A stretch of 45,604 nt of DNA from Candidatus Bathyarchaeota archaeon (GTDB lineage Archaea > Thermoproteota > Bathyarchaeia > 40CM-2-53-6 > RBG-13-38-9), in assembly GCA_026015185.1 (NCBI GenBank), contig JAOZGX010000106.1, positions 1 through 45,604 on the forward strand, in the 5' to 3' direction. This document shows, piece by piece, positions 39,814 through 45,604 of this stretch. The stretch's first letter is position 1; every line of letters begins with the position of its first letter. The notes beneath the pieces were generated by a model. It saw nothing but the letters and a program-made list of their open reading frames with translations, searched no databases and was not told where the DNA came from. The position numbers and the translations under genes are program-made.

Positions 39814-40599
39814 TTGATACGAATATTGGAATCGGTGGATATTACAAAGATAAACTCGGACTCTGATAATTCTGCAGATCTTAAAAAAATCATTTGTTAT
39901 CCAGAATTTCAAGATAATATTTTTTATAGTAGGATTGAAGAATTAAGGCATCTAGGTATTAAATCGATAACATTTCAAGGTTATAGGATAATCAAGGGTG
40001 TTAGGGTATTAGGAAAAGGGTATGTCAGTATAGTTGTATTAGCCTATACGGATGCAGAACAAGTAGCTTTAAAGATAAGGCGATTGGATGCAGATAGGGA
40101 TGATATGTCCTTTGAAGGTAAAATGTTAAAGATGGTTAATCGATTAAAAATTGGTCCCAAATTACTCAATTTATCAGATAATTTTATCCTGATGGAAAAC
40201 ATTGAAGGGAATTTATTGCCTTTATGGATTTCAGAAAAAAGCGAAAGAAAAAAATTAAGATCTAGAAAAGTTTTGAACAAGCTTCTATATGATTGCTTCA
40301 AACTTGATATTCACAAATTAGATCACGGAGAACTTAGCAACGCTTCAAGGCATATCATTGTTAAAGGAGACGACACTCCAGTGTTATTGGATTTTGAGTC
40401 TTCTAGTTGCCATCGAAAACCAAAAAATGTCCAATGCATTTGTCATTATCTTTTTTTGAGAAGCCGCATTTCAAAATCTATAAACGAAATTCTTGAAATT
40501 GATGATACGGGTTTGCTAATAGAAACTCTGAGGATATATAAAAAAAATCAAAATAGAAAAAATTTCAAAAAAATTCTTGAAATAGCTAATGTGATCTAA
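39814..40599 (+). CDS. Predicted RIO-like/atypical serine-threonine protein kinase
   Basis: A 261-residue archaeal protein kinase-fold protein. The glycine-rich loop is G-K-G-Y-V-S-I-V (67-74), the invariant lysine lies in V-A-L-K-I (84-88), and I-L-M-E-N-I-E-G is the hinge region. H-G-E-L-S-N-A-S-R-H (171-180) stands in place of HGDLxxxN, and L-L-D-F-E-S (191-196) in place of DFG. The catalytic-loop Asp is replaced by Glu and the metal-binding DFG by DFE, so activity may be altered. The N-terminal 60 residues may form a winged helix, as in RIO kinases. The start is TTG without a clear ribosome site. Confidence 0.8.
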   Translation: MIRILESVDITKINSDSDNSADLKKIICYPEFQDNIFYSRIEELRHLGIKSITFQGYRIIKGVRVLGKGYVSIVVLAYTDAEQVALKIRRLDADRDDMSFEGKMLKMVNRLKIGPKLLNLSDNFILMENIEGNLLPLWISEKSERKKLRSRKVLNKLLYDCFKLDIHKLDHGELSNASRHIIVKGDDTPVLLDFESSSCHRKPKNVQCICHYLFLRSRISKSINEILEIDDTGLLIETLRIYKKNQNRKNFKKILEIANVI

Positions 40600-40678
40600 A
40601 ATTAACCGCTTAGCACAATTCTTTATTAACCCAAATGTCACTATTGACTTAACAAAATTGAATGTAGTAGTGTAGAAA

Positions 40679-40975
40679 ATGTCAACTGAAGATGATTTTA
40701 CATTTCTTGACAATTACAGTAAACAGCTTAAGGAAATAACTTTTTTAATGAAATCTGATAGAGCAGCCATCATACAAAAGGCATTTGAACTCGGCATGCA
40801 AGAGCTCTTCATAAGAGTTTCAATTGAAAAATATAATGAGGGCAATATATCTTTAGGTAGAGCAGCAGAGATGGCAGATCTTAGTTATATAGAGATGTTT
40901 CAAGAGATGCATAAAAGAGGGGTAAGCATTCGATATGGAAAAGAAAGATTGACTAAGGAGTTGAATAATATTTGA
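40679..40975 (+). CDS. UPF0175 family protein, probable antitoxin
   Basis: A 98-residue protein matching UPF0175: A-I-I-Q-K-A-F-E-L-G near the middle, then Y-N-E-G-N-I-S-L-G-R-A-A-E-M-A and a helix-turn-helix-like L-S-Y-I-E-M-F-Q-E-M-H-K-R-G. Members sit upstream of DUF3368/PIN-like genes as type II antitoxins. Its stop overlaps the next start as TTGA. Confidence 0.85.
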   Translation: MSTEDDFTFLDNYSKQLKEITFLMKSDRAAIIQKAFELGMQELFIRVSIEKYNEGNISLGRAAEMADLSYIEMFQEMHKRGVSIRYGKERLTKELNNI

Positions 40976-41502
40976 CCTTAGTTATGGATTCGTTTTCATT
41001 AATCTTAGTTTCAAAGCTAAATTTATTCAATTTGCTCAAAGAAAAATACTCAGAATCAAGCATTCCTATGTCAGTTTACCATAAGGCCATAATAGAATCA
41101 ATCGAACAAGTCGACAATCTAGGTTCTAATATGGATGATGCGTTAGCAGAAGGCTGTATTATGTTTGAGGATCCAAATACAGATAGTATTATGAAAGTAG
41201 ATAGAAAAGAATCCGAAACTGGAATAAAATTATCGATGGATGAAGAAGAAGCTGTGGCTTTAGCTTTACAAATGAATGCCGAAGTATTATTGACAAATGA
41301 TCAAGAGGTGGCGAAAATGGCTGATCTACTAGGAATTTCTACTATTGGAATTCCAACAATCCTTCTATGGGCTTCTAAAAATAGAAAAGTTACTAAACCG
41401 GAAATTTTGGATCTGTGTGAAAAATCATTCAAAGAAAATTTCAAGATGGAATCAAGATCTCTGCCTTCGCTTTATGATGCTATATTAAATTCTAACTCAT
41501 AG
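40972..41502 (+). CDS. DUF3368/PIN-like domain protein, probable toxin nuclease
   Basis: A 176-residue PIN-fold protein. Acidic residues expected for metal binding are visible: Asp6 in V-M-D-S-F-S-L-I, the cluster D-E-E-E-A-V-A-L-A (90-98) and Asp110 in L-L-T-N-D-Q-E-V-A. PIN nucleases of this type cleave RNA and are inhibited by the upstream UPF0175 partner. Start TTG 40972, coupled to the antitoxin-like gene. The pair is convergent with rfcL. Activity is inferred from family and context. Confidence 0.85.
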   Translation: MTLVMDSFSLILVSKLNLFNLLKEKYSESSIPMSVYHKAIIESIEQVDNLGSNMDDALAEGCIMFEDPNTDSIMKVDRKESETGIKLSMDEEEAVALALQMNAEVLLTNDQEVAKMADLLGISTIGIPTILLWASKNRKVTKPEILDLCEKSFKENFKMESRSLPSLYDAILNSNS

Positions 41503-41506
41503 ATAT

Positions 41507-42727
41507 CTAGCTTTTAAGATAATTGACCATTTCCTCATCTAATTCTAACCATTTTTCCAAAGAAGAAGCACCATGTGCATTATTTTTCATAATTATTCTA
41601 AGGTAAGGTACAAAATCCCTTACACTACTTTTTGATGATAAATGGCATTTATTTCCTATTTTACTCCCTACTCCTCTCATTAACGCTCTCTCTCTCATAG
41701 TCCTAGACAAAAGGCTTATTCTCTGAGGAAATTTCATGGGAATCCAGGCTGGTTTCGTTTTTTCTCTCGCCATTGCCACGCCAGCAGTCATCAAATCGAT
41801 TACATATGACAGAAGACTCCAGGCTTGATGTTTCTTAGTTCTGGCTATAAATAAATCCGCTTTGGATAGTGCTTCCATCGCCTTTACCATATCTGAAGAA
41901 TCTGATAATTGGCGAGGTACATTTTCATAAATCCATTCAAATAGCATTTCGTAGTCAACTTCTGAAATATCCAATGCTCTCCTTGCAGTGAAACAGTCTT
42001 TTGAAGTAAATACTAACTTCAAAGCGTCGAATATCGGTTCTTTCCTATCTCTCCAGGCCAACCAGGTTATATCATCTTTTATTATTCTATTTTTTCCTGC
42101 TGCAATCATTTGTAGATCGTTTATCATAGACCGTATGTCTCCCCGATTTCTTTGGATGATTGATTTTAGAGTATCATCATCAACTTCTACACTTTCTTTA
42201 TCCAGCAATTTTTTTAAAAATGGAAAAGCTTCTCTAGAAGAAACTCGTTTGAATTGAATCAATAGACTCTTTTCTCGTAAACCTCTTACCTTTGGATCCC
42301 AGACATCGTTTGCAGTTATTATAATCGGATAATTTGTACTTTCAATTAATTTCAAGATGGATTGTACTGCACCCCTATCCTTTTTTGGACTTATGCTGTC
42401 CACCTCATCGATCAATATGATTTTTTTTCTTTGGAAAAGATCTTGTTGTTCTACTGCTGAACCGATCACATTGTCTATTGCCTTTCCCGATCTTAAATCA
42501 CTGGCATTCATTTCAATAAGATCGAAATTAAGCTCCTTGGCTAAAGTTTCAACTAAAACCGTTTTTCCTATTCCAGGTGGACCATGCAATAGGGCAGTTT
42601 TTTTATTAGTCCCATCCCTATTCCACGAGAGTACCCAATTCTTTAGTGATTCAATCGCTTCATTATTACCAACAACTTCACTAGAATTCTTGGGCCGATG
42701 TTTAATTGTCCAAGGTAATTGCGGCAT
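41507..42727 (-). CDS. rfcL: Replication factor C large subunit
   Basis: AAA+ subunit of the archaeal clamp loader that opens PCNA at primer ends. The 406-residue protein has P-W-T-I-K-H-R-P-K (RFC box), Walker A H-G-P-P-G-I-G-K-T, D-E-V-D (Walker B), T-A-N-D as sensor 1, and a C-terminal helical domain. The C-terminus ends E-L-D-E-E-M-V-N-Y-L-K-S and lacks an obvious PIP-box (Q-x-x-[LI]-x-x-F-F), which many archaeal RfcL proteins carry; it is also shorter than the 450-480 residues often seen. ATG 42727 is chosen over a TTG one codon earlier. It lies 23 bases after rfcS in one operon. Confidence 0.95.
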   Translation of the reverse strand: MPQLPWTIKHRPKNSSEVVGNNEAIESLKNWVLSWNRDGTNKKTALLHGPPGIGKTVLVETLAKELNFDLIEMNASDLRSGKAIDNVIGSAVEQQDLFQRKKIILIDEVDSISPKKDRGAVQSILKLIESTNYPIIITANDVWDPKVRGLREKSLLIQFKRVSSREAFPFLKKLLDKESVEVDDDTLKSIIQRNRGDIRSMINDLQMIAAGKNRIIKDDITWLAWRDRKEPIFDALKLVFTSKDCFTARRALDISEVDYEMLFEWIYENVPRQLSDSSDMVKAMEALSKADLFIARTKKHQAWSLLSYVIDLMTAGVAMAREKTKPAWIPMKFPQRISLLSRTMRERALMRGVGSKIGNKCHLSSKSSVRDFVPYLRIIMKNNAHGASSLEKWLELDEEMVNYLKS

Positions 42728-42750
42728 CAATGCAGGGTTGTCCTTCTATA

Positions 42751-43704
42751 TTATTTTGTATAGAGAGCTATTTTAGCTAGAAGAGCTCCTAATTGTACTT
42801 CTTCATCTGCACCTTGAACTAAACGAAAGTCCACTTCTCCTGCAGCATCGGCAAGCTCTACTTTCTTTTGTTCATCGATATCAAGCTTAAAAATCTCTGA
42901 ATGAATCTGTTTCAATATATCAGTCCCAGAGAGTCCTGATCTTAATAACATATTTCTAAGGGATTCTCTTGCTTTAGTAAAATCTCCTTCTATAGTCAAA
43001 TTGAGCATGTTTTTTACATCTTCAGGCTTTGCCATACCAACAACTTGATATATAGATTCTTCGTCAATTTTGCCAGATAAAGAGGCTGCAGATTGCATTA
43101 TGTTTATCCCTTTTCTCATATCCCCCTCAGCAACATTGATCAATGCATTTGAACCATCATCTGTAACTTCAATTTTTTCATTATTGGCAATAAAACGAAG
43201 GTAATCTAACACATCTTCATGTTTCAAGGGTGTAAATCTAAATATTGCACACCGTGATTGTATCGGCTCGATTATTTTTCCAGAATAGTTACAACATAGG
43301 ATAAACCTACAAGTATTGGTGTATTTCTCCATAGTTCTTCTTAGAGCTTGTTGTGCATCACCTGTCATATTATCCGCTTCATCTAAAACAAGTATTTTGA
43401 ATGGAGCACCGCTTATTGAGGATATTCGTGCAAAATCTTTGACTGTTGTTCTAATAACATCTATTCCTCTTGTATCGCTTGCATTCAGTTCAAGAAAGAG
43501 ATCCATGTATCTTTCTCCAAAAAGATCATGTGCTAAACAGAGTGCACCAGTTGTTTTTCCTGTACCAGGAGGTCCGGCGAAGAGACAATGTGGCATGGTT
43601 TTTGTCTCAACAAATTTCTTAAGCCTATTTATGATATCGGTTTGATTTCTCATTTCATTTAGGGTCTTAGGTCTATATTTTTCAGCCCATAAAGCAGCTT
43701 CCAA
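42751..43704 (-). CDS. rfcS: Replication factor C small subunit
   Basis: AAA+ clamp-loader subunit present in four copies per archaeal RFC. The 317-residue protein has W-A-E-K-Y-R-P-K-T-L-N-E-M, Walker A A-G-P-P-G-T-G-K-T-T, V-L-D-E-A-D (Walker B), C-N-Y-S-G-K-I (sensor 1), and the S-R-C arginine finger in P-I-Q-S-R-C-A-I. The start is TTG at 43704 with GGAGAT upstream. Followed by rfcL, the standard pair. Confidence 0.97.
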   Translation of the reverse strand: MEAALWAEKYRPKTLNEMRNQTDIINRLKKFVETKTMPHCLFAGPPGTGKTTGALCLAHDLFGERYMDLFLELNASDTRGIDVIRTTVKDFARISSISGAPFKILVLDEADNMTGDAQQALRRTMEKYTNTCRFILCCNYSGKIIEPIQSRCAIFRFTPLKHEDVLDYLRFIANNEKIEVTDDGSNALINVAEGDMRKGINIMQSAASLSGKIDEESIYQVVGMAKPEDVKNMLNLTIEGDFTKARESLRNMLLRSGLSGTDILKQIHSEIFKLDIDEQKKVELADAAGEVDFRLVQGADEEVQLGALLAKIALYTK

Positions 43705-43771
43705 GTTATTATCTCCATTAATATAGCTATTGATATTGCTAAATTAAAAGAAGATAGATAATAAATTTTTT

Positions 43772-43788
43772 ACAAAAAAAAAAAATAA
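43772..43788 (-). terminator. Oligo-T terminator of the GltB-like gene (minus strand)
   Basis: A run of twelve A on the plus strand (43774-43785) reads as a long T tract on the minus strand just past the GltB-like stop codon, the expected archaeal termination signal. The same 88-base gap must hold the rfcS promoter. Confidence 0.55.
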
Positions 43789-43792
43789 AGGT

Positions 43793-45400
43793 TTAATCGA
43801 GCATTTTTTCCAAAACGTCTTGTTCTGAATCTTCAGGCAAAGGTATTCCCGTAACTTTTGATGCCCTTTCAGAAAGGGCCATTAAATCATTTCTATCTAA
43901 GAGTTCCAGTTTCCACTTCCTATTGCCAGCCATCAATTGTTGAAGGCCTACCCTTATTCTCTCGTAAATATATCCATAAAGACCTACGGCTTCCCAAGGA
44001 ATATCGAGGAATTTTTCACCAAATCTAGTTTTCAATTCAGGTACAGCAATGAAGAATTTCTCAGGCATGCCTCCATACTTCTCTGAGAAATTTCTTGGTA
44101 GAGCTTTTCTCTCTGCAAGACTTGTAAAGTGAGAAGATTTCATTACAGCAGTCAAGGGAGATCGTCCTAGTAGTACCGCTTTTATGTATGGACTACTTCC
44201 AAAATTACTCATTGCAATGGATTTGAATATTTGAGTTTCATCGATAAATCCTCCAGCCATAACCAGATCTGGAACATGTTTTCCTTTATTCTTCAATATT
44301 TCAGCACATTTCATCACTTGAGCTTCTAAGTAAACTGTAGGCGTACTCATTTCATCCATCATCGGTACTGGACTCATACCTGTGCCCCCTCCAGCACCAT
44401 CGAAAGTAACAAAATCTATTTTGGCCTCTGATGCTGCTTTCATTGTAAAAGCTACTTCTGCAGGTCTATAAGCACCTGTCTTTAAAGATACGTATTTAGA
44501 TCCCTGCTCTCTTAACCAATCTATATCCTCCAAAAAGCCCTCCATTGTAGGAATTCCGACTCTACTATGCCGCTCAAATGAATGAATAACTCCTTGCTTA
44601 AAAGCCTCCTTAACTGGTGGGTCTTCTGGATCAGGAATAACAAAGTATCCTCGGTTTTTCAGCATAGTCGCCGTTTCAATATCTTTTATTCGTACTTCTC
44701 CACCAATAGCTTTAGCTCCCTGTCCCCATTTCCTTTCAATTATATTAGCCTCAAGCTTAGATAATGCATAAACATCGACTCCCAATCTCTGGTCCTCAAC
44801 ATTTGTTTGAATAGCCACATCACCATATTTATTATCCCATAATTTTCTGAAAGAATCAATTCTTCTCTTAAGCTCGGCAGAGTGCGATACCTTTCCGTCA
44901 GTTAGTTTCATTTCAGGGTCCATTCCACAGATATTTTCACCTATCGTGATCAAGATACCTGAAATAGCAGCCCCCATTGCCAGTCCATCCCAATAAATTC
45001 TTGCTACTTCTGTTGATCCATATGCACCGATTATGGTAGGCACCGCTAGTTTTATACCGCCTACAGAACTCTCAACATTTGCATTCTGGAAAAATGCAAT
45101 ATCCGGTTCGGCTTCTATTCCCTCAGCTTTCAAAAGACTAGCTTTAATATTGAAATGAGACCAATCCAATCCAAAATCCTTTAGTGCACCGGCTGTACTG
45201 TAACCGAAATAGAATGGATCAGGATAAAGAGCTTCTCTCCCCCTAAAAGCACCAAGACTAATCTCACATATTACAGGGCAATCACTTGTACATATAGGGC
45301 ACATGCCACTAGTGCAACTATTATCTTTTACACGTGTGTTGGTGCCTGTAGTAGACTTTCCGTTTAGATACGCAGTATTTTTTTGAACACTTTCTACCAA
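43793..45400 (-). CDS. FMN-binding glutamate synthase-like oxidoreductase
   Basis: A 535-residue protein corresponding to the FMN-barrel synthase domain of GltB, without glutamine amidotransferase or GXGXG domains. It has Q-T-N-V-E-D-Q-R-L-G-V-D-V, G-Q-G-A-K-A-I-G-G-E-V, S-L-K-T-G-A-Y-R-P-A-E-V-A, and T-F-D-G-A-G-G-G-T-G-M-S-P (FMN/glutamate-binding region). The N-terminus has five cysteines, C29-x4-C34-x2-C37-x3-C41-x3-C45, followed by G-R-E-A-L-Y-P-D-P, which may bind an iron-sulfur cluster. The three-Cys 3Fe-4S motif after the barrel in true GltB was not seen. Whether it makes glutamate or acts on another substrate is unknown. Its start is ATG 45400. Confidence 0.88.
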   Translation of the reverse strand: MVESVQKNTAYLNGKSTTGTNTRVKDNSCTSGMCPICTSDCPVICEISLGAFRGREALYPDPFYFGYSTAGALKDFGLDWSHFNIKASLLKAEGIEAEPDIAFFQNANVESSVGGIKLAVPTIIGAYGSTEVARIYWDGLAMGAAISGILITIGENICGMDPEMKLTDGKVSHSAELKRRIDSFRKLWDNKYGDVAIQTNVEDQRLGVDVYALSKLEANIIERKWGQGAKAIGGEVRIKDIETATMLKNRGYFVIPDPEDPPVKEAFKQGVIHSFERHSRVGIPTMEGFLEDIDWLREQGSKYVSLKTGAYRPAEVAFTMKAASEAKIDFVTFDGAGGGTGMSPVPMMDEMSTPTVYLEAQVMKCAEILKNKGKHVPDLVMAGGFIDETQIFKSIAMSNFGSSPYIKAVLLGRSPLTAVMKSSHFTSLAERKALPRNFSEKYGGMPEKFFIAVPELKTRFGEKFLDIPWEAVGLYGYIYERIRVGLQQLMAGNRKWKLELLDRNDLMALSERASKVTGIPLPEDSEQDVLEKMLD

Positions 45401-45604
45401 AAGATAATCACTTCCCTATTTTATTATGCGTTGTCCATTAAAGGGAGAAAGAATATATAAAATAGGATTATAAAATCTGAAACGATTAATTCACAAATCT
45501 GGTAATTAATTTAATAAATAATGCTAGTAATGTATAAATTTACTAAAAATATTGTCCATAATCATAAAGATCATAATATACTGTGAAAATATTTGCTAAT
45601 TAAT
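45401..45604. other. AT-rich intergenic region at window end
   Basis: No gene is visible in these 204 bases. They should contain the promoter of the minus-strand GltB-like gene and possibly of a gene beyond the window. No clear TATA box can be singled out in such AT-rich sequence. Confidence 0.4.

Noticed and set aside
1-45604. CRISPR arrays, IS elements, prophage or integrase-type genes
   Set aside because: No regularly spaced repeats, transposase or integrase motifs were seen anywhere in the window.

Overview
The window is a gene-dense, AT-rich piece of an archaeal chromosome. Archaeal identity is firm. The sequence shows archaeal-type ribosomal proteins (S13, S4, L18e, L13, S9, S2, L37Ae), RNA polymerase subunits D and N, the proteasome alpha/SBDS/exosome (Rrp4, Rrp41, Rrp42) superoperon, KEOPS subunits (Kae1, Bud32, Pcc1), prefoldin beta, replication factor C large and small subunits, and the lipid enzymes GGGP synthase and G1P dehydrogenase. 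Gene content and the PEF-type C-terminal tail of the first protein fit a mesophilic TACK/Thermoproteota lineage such as Bathyarchaeia or a relative of Nitrososphaeria. That placement is inference. No rRNA, tRNA, CRISPR array, IS element or prophage was seen.

Layout. 1-1849: 3' part of a large secreted repeat protein with a sorting-type tail. 1985-8756, plus strand: a ribosomal/RNA polymerase cluster (rps13, rps4, a membrane protein, rpoD, rpl18e, rpl13, rps9, rpoN, eno, rps2, MEMO). The position where rps11 usually lies is occupied by the membrane protein. 8969-19204, plus strand: a nearly continuous isoprenoid and archaeal-lipid block. It holds mevalonate kinase, a UbiD-type anhydromevalonate phosphate decarboxylase, phosphomevalonate dehydratase large and small subunits, type 2 IPP isomerase, class II HMG-CoA reductase, GGGP synthase, a DUF2070 membrane protein and G1P dehydrogenase. 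Together they cover most steps of the archaeal modified mevalonate route up to the sn-1 glycerol lipid backbone. 19216-22795: two stand-alone Lrp/AsnC effector-domain proteins (minus), an XTP/dITP pyrophosphatase (plus), bud32-kae1 (minus) and a GOLD-like membrane protein (minus). 23080-29123, plus strand: proteasome/SBDS/exosome/L37Ae/Pcc1/prefoldin/DHH phosphoesterase. 29239-31698: an ECF transporter energizing module without a substrate subunit. 31889-35179: a three-gene operon of an SMC-like ATPase and two partners. 35200-45400: an MFS transporter, a SIS isomerase, a diphthamide-type ATP-pyrophosphatase, a Tat-exported solute-binding protein, a protein kinase, a UPF0175/PIN toxin-antitoxin-like pair, rfcL, rfcS and a GltB-like FMN oxidoreductase.

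The best candidate for an under-described system is the operon at 31.9-35.2 kb. It combines a hinge-less SMC-like ATPase whose Walker B region resembles Smc6, a kleisin-like protein and a tandem winged-helix protein with a KITE/MAGE-like end, which suggests a compact archaeal Smc5/6-like complex. A second theme is translation initiation. TTG starts and TTGA stop/start overlaps are very common, and three genes (rpl37ae, the kleisin-like gene and the DUF2070 gene) have a good Shine-Dalgarno sequence followed by no ATG, GTG or TTG at the right distance. This suggests ACG, ATA or ATT initiation, or sequence errors.
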